A stretch of 64,000 bases of DNA, taken from Talpa occidentalis (taxonomy: Eukaryota > Chordata > Mammalia > Eulipotyphla > Talpidae). Under the pieces are notes generated by a model, which was not told the DNA's origin, ran no database searches, and saw only the letters and a list, made by a program, of their open reading frames with translations. Position 1 is the first letter of the stretch; each line of letters starts with the position of its first letter. The stretch spans positions 19,000,850-19,064,849 of the forward strand of contig NW_023600993.1 in assembly GCF_014898055.3 (NCBI RefSeq), read 5' to 3'. Below are positions 54,788 through 64,000 of this stretch, piece after piece. A program made the translations under genes and the position numbers.

Positions 54788-54817
54788 GTGTGTGTGTGTG
54801 TGCACGCGTGCACATGT
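54788..54817 (+). repeat. Alternating purine-pyrimidine tract with 16-bp palindrome (Z-DNA type)
   Basis: Thirty bases alternate strictly between purine and pyrimidine: a (GT)n run, then GTGCACGCGTGCAC and ATGT. Positions 54799-54814 form a perfect 16-bp palindrome, TGTGCACGCGTGCACA. Such GT/GC alternation is the classic Z-DNA-prone composition. It follows directly on an A run, so it probably grew from a microsatellite at a retroposon tail. Confidence 0.93.
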
Positions 54818-55740
54818 TAGAAAGAAAGCATTTCTAGGCTCAGGCTATTTAACTGTATGAATTCCGTACATTCTAAAGTCATGTGGGACGTGGGTAGTTC
54901 TTCATTGTACAGAACAGCTGGTATCTCTAGCACCACCCACTAAATGCTAGTAGTATGCCGGGTCAAAGAGGCAACCAGAAATATCTCCCATGGGCTCAAA
55001 AGCAGCCTAAGTATAGCATTGCTTGATTGAGAACCAGATATCTGAGTCAAAGACAGAGGTTGTGCCTGAGAGGGCCTGATCTGTGCTCCCTTTTCATGAT
55101 GAGTTGATATAAAAAAGTAAGTGAAAAAAAATTTACTAACTATAGCTACAGAGACCCCTAAGCATCCAAAAAGGAGGTGCCAAGTTACCCAAACTCTCAG
55201 CAAATTCGAAGAATGCAGGGATAACTGGGAGAAGACAGCAGAAATCTCTGAGAAAGAGGGACAGTGCATGAGAGACTCCTGTCCAGCAAGAGTAGCTCTG
55301 TCAAAACCTAGGGACTAGGAGGCTGCCTGAGTAAGAGGACAGAAGCAACGAACACTGGGGAAATAGTAAACTTCCAGCAGAGTCACCCATTGTGCTTAAA
55401 AAGTTGCCTTATCCAGGAATTGCTGGTGGCATGAGGAACAGCCCTTATGAGGCACTAATTTCTTCTATATTTGTCTGAAATATAAAAACTATAACCTGAT
55501 AGACTGAGGCTTTGGAATTTCTTAATTTGACATTGCTATTAGTCAAGGGGCTGGTTATGTAGATGCTGACATGAAGTTTTATAAGAATGCTGACGTGGGG
55601 TTTTGTCAAAATGCTCTTTGTACTTCAGAGTTAAATATTCAAAGCTAGTTTTGTAGTGAGTCCTGACCTCCCATCTCCCTTCCCACCAGTGTTTGACCTG
55701 CTTGTAGAGAGAGCTCCTTTCCTTCTCAAGATTGTTGACC
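54818..55740. other. Unassigned DNA
   Basis: No supported gene; the 109-codon - strand frame 54940-55269 has no recognised domain. No repeat family recognised. Confidence 0.5.
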
Positions 55741-55744
55741 TGGG

Positions 55745-55815
55745 TGGTGGTTCTCAAACTTTTTCAATCCGAGGACCAATTGAGAGGCGTTTTTAAAAAA
55801 ATCTGTGAGTCAGCT
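55745..55815 (+). mobile_element. Possible hAT-Charlie terminus
   Basis: 'gtggttctcaaactttttca' followed by 'atccgaggacc' is the stereotyped start of several hAT-Charlie families. The rest of the element cannot be followed because an L1 fragment takes over. Confidence 0.5.
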
Positions 55816-55834
55816 GTCCCAGCTACTCTTCATT

Positions 55835-56490
55835 TGTTAAGTAAATACTTTTATTGTAGTATACATAGAAAGAAAGAAGCACACAGATTGTAAGTACACT
55901 GTTTACTGAAATACTTTTTACAATGAAGCCTGCACGCTGAGCAGTATGCAGATCAAGAAACTTGACCAGAATACCCAAAGTATCTTTGTACCTTCTTCTA
56001 GTCACTAATACTGACCCAAAGGCACCAGGCATCCCAACTTCTAACAGCATGGATTAATTAGGCTTATTTTTGAACTTTATGTAAGTAGAATCATAGAGTT
56101 GTTCTTTCTGTGTTTCTGGCTTCTGTCACACAACATGTTTGTGGTGTTTATCAGTGCAATTTCACAGATAAAGTTTGTTGTCATTGCTGGTTGGCATCGT
56201 GTGAATAGATCATATTTATTTTACTACTGATGGATATTTGGATTATTTTCTGTTTGGGACTTTGATGACTAGTGTGGCTACGCCCATTGCTTTGTACATG
56301 TCTTTTACATAAACATATGTGTGCACTGTTAGATATACATAGGAATGGAATCACCGTACCTGCGTGCTATGTCAGATTTCAATAGATAAATCAGTTTCCA
56401 TTTCTACTGAAGGCACATGAAAATTCAGATTTCTCCACATATTTGCACATCCTTGGTGTCATTGACTCTTTGTTTTAGCTATGCTGGTAG
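55835..56490 (-). mobile_element. L1ME-class L1 3' end, antisense (fragment A)
   Basis: The + strand reads the mirror of an old L1 3' UTR and ORF2 end: 'cttttattgtagtatacata', 'gcacacagattgtaagtaca', 'gatcaagaaacttgaccaga', 'acttctaacagcatggatta', 'tttttgaactttatgtaagt', 'agaatcatagagttgttctt', 'tgatggatatttggattatt', 'aggaatggaatcaccgtacc', 'catatttgcacatccttggt'. Frames are destroyed. It abuts another old L1. Confidence 0.88.
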
Positions 56491-56614
56491 ATATATATTG
56501 TGGTCATTAATTTTATTACCCAAAAAAGTAATGCAGCTGGACACTTTTGCAATCAAGTCTGGTTGCTGTTCACTTGCAACACACCAGCATGACCAGCATT
56601 TACCCTCAACAGTT

Positions 56615-56789
56615 AGGGTCTGTATTATAGTGGATATTAAACATTTTGTTATGTATGTTTTCTGGGACACCTTTATTGAGGTAGTATTGGCATACATTAA
56701 ACTGCACATATTTAAAGTGTAAAATTTGACAAGTTTTGCCATATGTATGCACCTGTGAAACCATAATTATAAGCAAAATAGTGAGCACA
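56615..56789 (-). mobile_element. L1ME-class L1 3' UTR, antisense (fragment B, left part)
   Basis: 'acctttattgaggtagtatt', 'ggcatacattaaactgcaca', 'atttaaagtgtaaaatttga' and 'catatgtatgcacctgtgaa' mirror an old L1 3' UTR. The element breaks at about 56789 and resumes at 57930, on either side of a sense L1 insertion. Confidence 0.85.
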
Positions 56790-57929
56790 CTCAGCAAAAG
56801 AAACCATTAACAAAATGAAAAGGCGACTTACCAAAAGAGAAAATATTTACAAATCATATATCTGATAAAAGGTTAATATCCAAAATATATAACAAACTTA
56901 TAAAACTCAACAGCAAAAACAAAACAAAAATCCAATTGAAAAATGGGCAAGGGATCTAAATACACATTTTTCCTAAAGAAGACATACAAAAGGCCAATAG
57001 ATGTATGAAAAGGTATTTGGTGTCATTAGTCATCAGAGAAATGCAAATCAAACCACAAGATAGGACCTTAGACTTGCTAGAATATGAAAAGACAGGAAAT
57101 AACTAGTGTTGGTGAGGGTGTAGAAAAAAAGGGAACCCCAGTGCATTTTCGGTGGGAATGTAAATTGGTAACAACCACTATGGAAAACAGTGTGAAGGTT
57201 CTTAAATTAGAACCACCATATTATCCAGCAATTCCACTTCTGGTTATTTATCCAAAGGAAACAAAAAACAGTAACTTGAAAAGATTTGTGCACCCCCATG
57301 TTCATTGCAGCATTGTTTTCAATAGCCAAGAAATGAAAACTACCTAAGTGTCCATTGATGAATGGATTAAAAAGACATGGGGAGCATGGAGGTGTATGCA
57401 TGCGTACATCTAGATAGATACATACATGAACACACATAATAGAGATACACATATAAACAATGGAATATTTTTGAGCCATTAAAAGTAGAAATCTTGCCAT
57501 TCGCAATAATATGAATGACCTGGAGGACATTATGCTAAGTGAAACAAATCTCATTTATATATATGAATCTAAAAAAAAAAATAAGTTTTTTCTATGATAC
57601 AGAGAACAGGTTTCTGTTGCCAGAGGTGGGGTGAGCAAAATGGGTGAAGGTCATTAAACGTTCAAACTTGCACCTATAAAAGAAGTAAGTCCTGTGGATA
57701 AAATGTACAGTATAGGGACTATGGCTCATAATACTATATTGTATATTTGAAAGTTGTGAAGAAAGTAGATCTTAAAAGCTCTCATCGCAGGAAAAAAAAG
57801 TAACTATGCAAGGTGATGCATATTAAAGTTGTTAAAAATGATCATTTCACAACATGTAAGTAAATTGGATATTTATGTCCACTACCTGAAACTAATATGT
57901 CAACTATATCTCAATTAAAAAAATAACAA
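56790..57929 (+). mobile_element. 5'-truncated L1, sense, inserted into fragment B (fragment C)
   Basis: It starts within ORF2 and ends in an A-rich tail. Landmarks: 'aatatttacaaatcatatat', 'ttgaaaaatgggcaagggat', 'tcagagaaatgcaaatcaaa', 'ttatccagcaattccacttc' (a PAIPLL-type coding phrase), 'cattgcagcattgttttcaa', 'ctaagtgtccattgatgaat' and 'acctgaaactaatatgtcaa'. Flanking TGAGCACA at 56782-56789 and 57930-57937 marks the target-site duplication. Frames carry stops and shifts, so it is inactive. Confidence 0.92.
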
Positions 57930-58755
57930 TGAGCACATCTACCGCCAACCCCAGAAAGTTGCTCCATGTACTTTTGTAATCTTGTCCTACTATCCTTCCC
58001 TATTCCCCCATACCTTGTTTTCAGGCAACCACAGATCTGCCTGCTGCTGTAATAGTTTGCATGTCCTAGAATTTCCTTACATAAATGGAACGCCCACATT
58101 AAATGCCATTTTGTATCTTTCAGCATAATTAGGATGGAATTTATCTATGTCGTAGCATGTGTCAGTAGTTCATTCCCTTGAATGAACTGGAGTTTCACAT
58201 TGTACAGACATGCCACACTTCACCTGCTGAAAGAGAGTTGCTTTCCAGTTTGGGCCTCTTCAAAATAAAGTTGCTGTCAATATCCATGTTATTGAACAAC
58301 AATATGTTTTTAATGTCTCTTGAATATATACCTAGGAGTGGAATGGTTGGATCATTTGGTAAGTTCACAATTAACCTTTTAAGAAGTGTATGACGGTTCC
58401 AATTTCTCCACATCCACAGAAACACTTGGTGTATGGTCTTTTTAATTATAGTCATTCCGATAGGTATATTTCATTGTGGTTTTAATTTGCATTTCCCTAA
58501 TAACTAATAACGTTGAACATCTTTTCATGTTTTCACTTGCCATTGTATTTTGTCTTTGGTGACATATCTGTTCAAATCATTTGCCGATGGTGGTAAAGGT
58601 GAAGTACTTGCATTGCTATTATTGATTTTTGAAATGTCTTTATTCTGGATACAAATTCATTATAAGATATATGCCTTGCAGTTTTTCTCATAGTTTGTGC
58701 GTTGTCTTTTCATTCTTTTAGCAGTCTTTTAAAGGAGAATTTTTAACTGAGATAT
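57930..58755 (-). mobile_element. L1ME-class L1, antisense (fragment B, right part)
   Basis: Continuation of 56615-56789: 'gcaaccacagatctgcctgc', 'gtagcatgtgtcagtagttc', 'tataggtatatttcattgtg'-type phrases, 'cctaggagtggaatggttgg', 'atttctccacatccacagaa', 'ggttttaatttgcatttccc', 'attctggatacaaattcatt'. The - strand frame 58195-58455 preserves an L1 ORF2-like PTIPLLGIY phrase. It runs into a further antisense L1. Confidence 0.87.
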
Positions 58756-58769
58756 AATCTACATTATCA

Positions 58770-59132
58770 ACTTGATTTTTTTTTGTATTTTTATATTGAG
58801 GTTATCATTGGTTAACAACACTAAATGTGATTCAGAGGTATAGGTTCCTATTTCTTCAGATAAGTGTTACCATACCACATCTATCCCCAAACTACCCATC
58901 GTCCTCCGCCATGGTCCATTGGACCCCTCTCCCTACTTCGGTCCCAACCCTCCTCTTCCCTCTCTAGTAGCCTCAATTCTACAGTAAGAATTTGTAGGTT
59001 TGTTGTTGATTTGGTTTGTCATTTTGTTTTTCTCCTCCTCCTGACTTATTTCTCCTAGCATAATTCCTTCCGGTTCCATCCATGTTGTTGCAAATAGCAA
59101 CAGTTCATCTTCTTTATATCTGTGTAGTATTC

Positions 59133-59163
<31 letters not shown>

Positions 59164-59600
59164 CTATGGGGTTCTTAATCCACCGCTCTATTTTTGGGCA
59201 CTTAGGTTGTTTCCATAATTCTGTGATTGTAAACAGTGCTTCAAAGAGAATACGAGTGCATTTATCTCTTCAAATTAGCGTTTTTGTACTCTTTGGGTAG
59301 ATACCTAAAAGTGGAATTGATTACATCCTATGGTAAATTTAATTTTTGAGAAGCATCCATACTCTTTTCCACAAGGGCTCAACTGGTTTATATTCTCATC
59401 AACAGTATATGAGAGTTCCTTTTTCTCCACACCCTCGTTAACACTTGCTGTTTCTCATCATTTTGATATTGATCATTCTCACAGGTGTGAAATGACATAT
59501 CACTGAAGTTTTGATATGCATTTCCCTGATGATAAGTGATGATGAACATTTTTTCATATGTCTGTTCACCATCTGTATGTCTTTTTTGGTAGACCTATAG
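58770..59600 (-). mobile_element. L1 3' end, antisense (fragment D)
   Basis: The + strand reads 'ggttatcattggttaacaac', 'catccatgttgttgcaaata', 'gtgtagtattccattgtgtg', 'gcacttaggttgtttccata', 'tcattttgatattgatcatt', 'tttgatatgcatttccctga', 'gttcaccatctgtatgtct': the mirror of an L1 3' UTR and ORF2 end, similar in type to the copy at 6018-6985. It contains the (TG)n/(TA)n tract at 59136-59162. Confidence 0.9.
59136..59162 (+). repeat. (TG)n(TA)n microsatellite inside L1
   Basis: About ten TG units followed by TATATA, grown from the TGTGTA word that is normal at this place in the L1 sequence. Confidence 0.95.
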
Positions 59601-59639
59601 CAAAGCTATATGGCTCTACTATTCAGTGCCTTCCAAGAA

Positions 59640-59990
59640 GTGTTATTTATTCATTTATTCATTCAACAAGCATTTACTGAGTTATTATATGTCACATACT
59701 GTTATTATTGGGTCATCACTGTGAACTGGATAGAGTTGCTGCCCTCAAGGAGATTATATAATAAATAATAAATGTATGCCAGGTTTTAACAACTATAAAT
59801 TTTTAAATGTAGGGCCATAGAACAGACAGTGATGGCCACTAGGAACCTAAAGTCCTAATTTAAGTAGTGTCCTTAGTGTGTTAATTAAGGTACCATATTC
59901 ATAAAGACCTAAAGAAAGTGATGGAATAAGTTAAGTTGATATCTAAACAAAAAAATATTCTAGGCAGAGCAAAAAAACAAACTCAAAGAT
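59640..59990 (-). mobile_element. L2 LINE, antisense fragment
   Basis: 'tttattcatttattcattca', 'acaagcatttactgagttat', 'gttgctgccctcaaggagat' and 'aataaataataaatgtatgc' are the mirror of the L2 3' end; later 'cataaagacctaaagaaagt' continues it weakly. Confidence 0.75.
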
Positions 59991-60184
59991 GTTGAAGGAT
60001 TGTATTTGGCATGTTTTATAAAAATGGCTGCAGTTGGTTTTTTAAGCATTTGAACTGAAAATTTTAGTTATTGAAGAAACCTCTGATGTTATCCATTTCC
60101 AGGATTGCTAGTAGATTTCATCTCCAAAGCCCATTCAAATGGAGTGGTGGTAAACTCCTACCACAGATGTTATGAAATTTTTCT

Positions 60185-60256
60185 CTTTAAAGGTCCACAT
60201 CATAAATGCTTTTAGTTTCTTTAAATTTTTTCTTTAAAGGTCCAGATCATAAATCC
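60185..60256 (+). repeat. Direct repeat of about 25 bp, 47 bp apart
   Basis: 'ctttaaaggtcca' plus one variable base and 'atcataaat' occurs at 60185-60207 and 60232-60254, with one difference. The intervening sequence is T-rich. Probably a decayed tandem duplication. Confidence 0.88.
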
Positions 60257-61039
60257 CATTTCTGTTGGAATCACTCTGTTGTGTGAGAGCAGACATAAAC
60301 AACATGTAAATAAATAAAGGCAAGTGTGTTATATCTAAAAAAAACCTTTGTTTTAGAACAAGAGTTACTGAGCTGGAAGAGGGCTTTGGACTCTGCCAGC
60401 CCCTGGGCTATCTAGTATTAGGCAGCTTCACCCAGGTCTTTCACAGGGACAGTCAGAATCCTCTTCTGGGTTCATATGGGATACCTCAGCAATCTATTTG
60501 TCCCTAGGAGTCACAGCAGCCTCTTCATGTTACTGATTAGACCAGACAAGGTATCACAGGTTGTTAGTGGGAAACTAGATACTGGCCTCCCAACTCAGGT
60601 TGCTGACAGTAGCCAATCCTTACCCCTCCAGATTTGGCACAGATGACCTTCCATATATGATGGTAATAGAGCACCACCGAGGGCACCCTGCTCTCCAAGT
60701 GCAGTCTAGGTGGCTAAAGCCAGCCAAAGGCTAGACAGCAGCTTTTCCTGTGAAGCTTCTGGGAGTATTCAGAGTTAGAAGCAATAGTTTCTACAGAGCT
60801 TTGTCCTATTCTGCCCAAGACACACAGAAAACAAAGGAAAGAAGACCCTTAGCCATCTAGGAAAAAAAAGAGCAGGTCGTTAATACCTGGGAGACTCTCA
60901 GGTGTTGGGCAAGTGCATGAGAAATACTAGTCTCACTTTTTTCTTATTTTAAGTTTTAAGCACATCAAAGGAGTTTTTGGTTAAGTAGAATGTAAACAAA
61001 CCTGATTTTAAAAGATAACCCAGAGTTAGCATTTAATCA
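60257..61039. other. Unassigned unique DNA
   Basis: No supported gene or recognised repeat; moderately higher GC than the surroundings between about 60360 and 60760. Confidence 0.5.
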
Positions 61040-61190
61040 CTCACAAGTTGGAGTAAATGAGAAAAATTCCAGAGATAGATGGTGGTGATAGTTGAATTAG
61101 TGTGAATGTACTTAATGCCACTGAACTGTACACTTAAAATGGCAGACTTTATGGTTTGAATATTTTACCACATGGGGGAAAAAAGAGAGA
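61040..61190 (+). mobile_element. L1 3' UTR end, sense
   Basis: 'atagatggtggtgatagttg', 'gtgtgaatgtacttaatgcc', 'actgaactgtacacttaaaa', 'tttgaatattttaccacatg' followed by an A-rich tail is the stereotyped end of L1MB/MC/MD-type elements. Confidence 0.88.
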
Positions 61191-61811
61191 CAAAAAGTAT
61201 TCTGTCACAAGTTGACTCATCGAAAAACTCTTAAAATAACAACAATCTATTTCTATGTAGGGAAAAAAGAGATCTAAGACTGTGATGTGTGAATAGACAG
61301 GAGTTTATTTATCTTCTGTCATTCATTGTCTAGAGATAAATGGGCCAAGCTGGCAGGGTAGCTGTGCTCCACCTGGACAGTCTGAAATGCAAGCTCCTTC
61401 CATCTCATGGCTCTTGCGCCTTCCTCTGGGCTGTTCTCCCCATCTATGGTCTGTGCAGGATCCCACAGCCTCTGGATACCAGGGGAGAAGGGAGATAGAA
61501 AGTGGGGAATGGAAAGCTCCTTATTAAGAAAGTGACATGGAGCTTGCACGCAGTACTTCTGGTTTCATTTCATTGATGAGAATATAGCCACATAGTCACA
61601 CCTACAAGCAAAGGAGGCTGGGAAATGTGTTATCGTATACTCAGCTAAAAACCTGTTATTGTATTGGGGAAACAAGAGTTAACAATTTGCTGTCATTTAC
61701 ACAAAGACTTGAAAATAGTTTTCTATATTTTTACCTATGTGTGAATAGTAATGTTTAACATTGTATAATACTTGAGGGTTATAAAAAATCTTTTTTTTTT
61801 TTTTTTCAATT
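61191..61811. other. Unassigned DNA
   Basis: No supported gene. A T run lies at 61791-61806. The - strand frame 61319-61549 has no domain. Confidence 0.5.
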
Positions 61812-61995
61812 CTTCAACATTACCTTCCTTTGAAGTAGGCATTGTCTTTGTAAGTAGACATCATCTTCACTAGGAGGTGACTAAGTAAGGCTTGGAGGGA
61901 TTGTATGATTACCTGAGGCCATATGGCTGCTGAATTCAGAGCCAAGGCTTCAGTACAGACTCAGAACTTGGCTGTGTGCACTCCTAGGAAATCAT
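61812..61995 (-). mobile_element. MIR SINE, antisense (diverged)
   Basis: 'aggaggtgactaagtaaggc', 'gattacctgaggccatatgg', 'ctgctgaattcagagccaag', 'gcttcagtacagactcagaa' follow the mirror order of a MIR. Confidence 0.72.
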
Positions 61996-62519
61996 CCTTC
62001 TTGATACCTAAGCCTCAAAGGCATTCACCAAGTGACATGTCCCATTAAAGCAGAAGGTCTGAGAGGTTAGTGTGCAGAGTATACCTGAAGACCTTGACTA
62101 AAACACAGATGACTATTGCCCAACTCTGGCAATTTTCTGTAGGTTGCTTTGAGTATGAAGCCCTGACATTTCACTGCTTTGGGATTCATCACAGTAATCT
62201 TCCATTGAGGAGAGTGATTTCATATTTCTGTCTGTCCCTTTCCTTTCTTGCCTACCCATCTTTATATGTTATCTTAAGTTTTGGAACTCTGGCCTTCTGA
62301 AAAATCCTTGCAAATAGCTTTTGTAGCAACTCTAACTCAAAACCAGCTAGCAAACAATGACAAAATTGTCAAAAACTAATTTTGGAAGTCATCATGACAT
62401 CCTCTCAAACAGAAGTTTTCAAAGCCCTGGGGTGAGGTAGGTGTTGAGAAGGTGACTTTATACTCTGCTGTTTGAAAGGGGAGAGGAAACTTTTTTTATG
62501 TCAAAAATATTTATATTCA
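61996..62519. other. Unassigned DNA
   Basis: No gene or recognised repeat. Confidence 0.5.

Positions 62520-62574
<55 letters not shown>
62520..62574 (+). repeat. Compound (TG)6(GA)21 microsatellite
   Basis: Six TG units switch at 62532 to a pure GA run of 43 bases ending at 62574. It gives rise to Arg-Glu and Val-Cys repeats in three overlapping + strand open frames (up to 155 codons) that should not be taken as genes. A pure GA tract of this length can form triplex DNA. Confidence 0.97.
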
Positions 62575-62578
<4 letters not shown>

Positions 62579-63135
62579 AATGTGGTTATATACACATCAT
62601 TGTTTCCCCAACAGAAATCTCACAGAGATTTCTCTCTGGCTTTATGTTACCCTCACAATTCCCACTCAATCACAGTGGGCTTTTTATTTGCCTTTTGCTC
62701 TGTCAGACACAAGGATGAATTTAAACTCCTTTCCCTCTCCAGTGGCCTCTCTGATGTATTTGCTATCTTTTACATTCCCTTTCCCAGTAGAATCTGATGG
62801 AAATTCCTTTTGGGTCTTTAGCTTTTCCTCAGAGTTAGAAACTTTTGTGTTGCTAATGGTCTCAGCTTCATTAGCATTACAAATCCTGGGACGCTCTTAC
62901 AGATCAGTGTTAGATCTGGGGGCTCCCCGCACAACCTGATTTATCAAACCTGTTTAACTGAAATCTCCAGTGGCCAGTGCCTTTGACCTTATTTCTGCCT
63001 GCACATCTCATCAGGGAATCCTTTTCAATGATGCTAGAAGAAGATGCATGCCTACTCTCAGAAACTTTGCTTTTGTCCCTTTCCATATCGCCTGCCCAAC
63101 AGCCGTACTCCCCAGCACTTTGGTGATTAAGACCC
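62575..63135. other. Unassigned DNA
   Basis: No supported gene or repeat. Long frames on both strands start or end in neighbouring simple repeats. Confidence 0.5.
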
Positions 63136-63330
63136 TTAGATGTTAAGCAGAGTCCGGATAGACAAGTAGCTGCATAGACAGTCAAGTGAGTGGGTGATAA
63201 ACAGAAGAGTAGATGGATTCGTAGATGGGTAAGTGGATGTGGATAGGTGGGTGGATGGATGGCTTTCAGGAGGATGAATGAGCAGTTGGACAGAATGCTT
63301 AAGATGGATGGATGGAAGGAAGAAAAGAAG
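63136..63330 (+). repeat. Degenerate (GGAT/GGAA)n tetranucleotide region
   Basis: Irregular GGAT, GGTG and GGAA words recur through this stretch, purest at 63249-63262 ('gtgggtggatggatgg') and 63302-63325. It opens frames on both strands (124 and 166 codons antisense) rich in His, Pro, Ser and Thr that are repeat artefacts. Confidence 0.8.
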
Positions 63331-63509
63331 GAAAAATTGATAAATAACACATCTTCCATTTTGTACAATATCCACATAATTGGTTTTATGTTCGTGAGGC
63401 CAAATAACACTTATGCAGAGAATATCATATATTTCCTGCCTGCCACCTATATGCATGTTTATGTATATACATATAATGTACGTGTACATGTATGTGTGTG
63501 TGTATACCA

Positions 63510-63612
63510 CAGTGCTTCAGTGTGGTGGTACTTAAACTGGCACATACAGCAAAATCTCTTGGGGAACCTACCCTCGCCTATTTCTGGCTTTCACGACCTG
63601 AAATGTGCACCC
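63510..63612 (+). mobile_element. Possible MER5-like hAT fragment
   Basis: 'tgtggtggtacttaaactgg', 'cacatacagcaaaatctctt' and 'ggggaacctaccctcgccta' resemble the first half of a MER5-type element. The second half is not recognisable. Confidence 0.5.
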
Positions 63613-63704
63613 TGGTTGAAAATAGCTCTGACAGAAGATTCTCTATCGATGGCAACAGTCATATTTAAGCTGTGTTCCTGACTTAATTTTCTCCCCCCAC
63701 TAAA

Positions 63705-63945
63705 CGTTTTTTAAGTACTTATTATATCTCAGGCAATGTTCTAAGTGTCTTTTGTATAATCTCACTTGCTTGTATAATCTCACTTAATCTTGACCACAGC
63801 CCTTTAAAGAGGGTGCCATTGGTATCTCTGCTTTTCACAGGGGATGGGGTTAAAACATGAAAAGATTAAGCAACTTGCCCAGGGTCGCACAGCCAGAGGG
63901 GGAGCAGGGGCTCAAACACAGTCACTAGAGATCTAGTCTACGGAG
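63705..63945 (-). mobile_element. MIR SINE, antisense
   Basis: 'aagtacttattatatctcag', 'gcaatgttctaagtgtctt', 'ctcacttaatcttgaccaca', 'gattaagcaacttgcccagg', 'gtcgcacagccagaggggga' are the mirror of MIR tail, core and head. An internal 18-bp step duplicates 'ttgtataatctcactt' at about 63752 and 63770. Confidence 0.93.
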
Positions 63946-64000
63946 GCAGCCACTCTGTCTTAACCCCTCTCTGATCACCCTTTGGAGCACGGTCATGGTC
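63946..64000. other. Window end, continuing MIR head or unique DNA
   Basis: 'gcagccactctgtcttaacc' resembles the outer MIR head ('ctcttaaccactatgctat' in mirror form), so the element may extend to about 63965. The remainder is too short to judge. Confidence 0.4.

Noticed and set aside
57084..57347. 87-codon + strand frame with L1-like residues
   Set aside because: A remnant of L1 ORF2 within a 5'-truncated, frame-broken element. Annotated as part of the L1, not as a gene.
58195..58455. 86-codon - strand frame with L1-like residues
   Set aside because: Also an ORF2 remnant, from the older antisense L1.
62472..62939. 155-codon + strand open frame and two overlapping ones
   Set aside because: It starts just before and runs through the TG/GA microsatellite, giving Val-Cys and Arg-Glu repeats. 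The rest has no domain, and three frames stay open at once.
62910..63510. 166- and 124-codon - strand open frames and a 144-codon + strand frame to 63681
   Set aside because: They cross the degenerate GGAT/GGAA repeat and overlap each other on both strands. Composition is repeat-driven.

Overview
This window looks like intergenic or deep-intronic DNA from a placental mammal. I find no exon, CpG island, rRNA, tRNA, operon or bacterial-type gene that I can support. The longest open frames are 100 to 166 codons. They fall on microsatellites, SINEs, L1 or LTR remnants, or AT/pyrimidine-rich unique DNA. The mammalian assignment rests on ancient families found across placental mammals: MIR, L2, MLT1-like MaLR LTRs, hAT-Charlie fragments of MER5 type and old L1. 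I recognise these by their stereotyped sequences from memory; no database was searched.

The lineage marker is a tRNA-derived SINE of about 265 bp, present in seven copies. Its 5' end reads like GGGCCTCCCTGGTGGCGCAG, with A-box and B-box. A tRNA-unrelated middle follows, then AATAAA repeats, a TCTTT and an A tail (the T+ type of SINE). It is not primate Alu, rodent B1/B2, carnivore CAN, cetartiodactyl CHR/BOV or vespertilionid VES as I know them. I infer a laurasiatherian, perhaps a rhinolophoid bat or a similarly placed lineage, but cannot prove it. Six copies keep recognisable target-site duplications, so the family was active recently relative to the other repeats.

Layout. 1-5 kb: three SINEs, an old L1 5' fragment, a ~105 bp direct repeat and a MIR. 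6-7.4 kb: an antisense L1 3' end, an 18-bp minisatellite and an L2 tail. 7.5-11.2 kb: an (AC)21 microsatellite, an LTR-like stretch, a mariner-like miniature element, a hAT element and an L2. 14-27.7 kb: three MLT1-like LTRs, a MER5A-like element, MIRs, an L2 and three SINEs, one of them internally deleted. 28.1-29.5 kb: a long antisense L2 split by a hAT element. 31-42 kb: MIRs, hAT and L2 fragments, a SINE and an MLT1-like LTR. 42.9-48 kb: largely repeat-poor and rich in TAAT/ATTA motifs, the best candidate for conserved regulatory DNA. 49-52 kb: an old L1 5' region, two G-quadruplex motifs and a hAT element. 55.8-59.6 kb: four nested or abutting L1 fragments. 59.6-64 kb: L2, L1, MIR and hAT fragments and several microsatellites.

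No previously undescribed gene system is evident. The best leads are the SINE family with its built-in CTCF-like core, the repeat-poor homeodomain-motif block near 43-45 kb, the miniature element with a central palindrome, and the nested insertions that allow relative dating.
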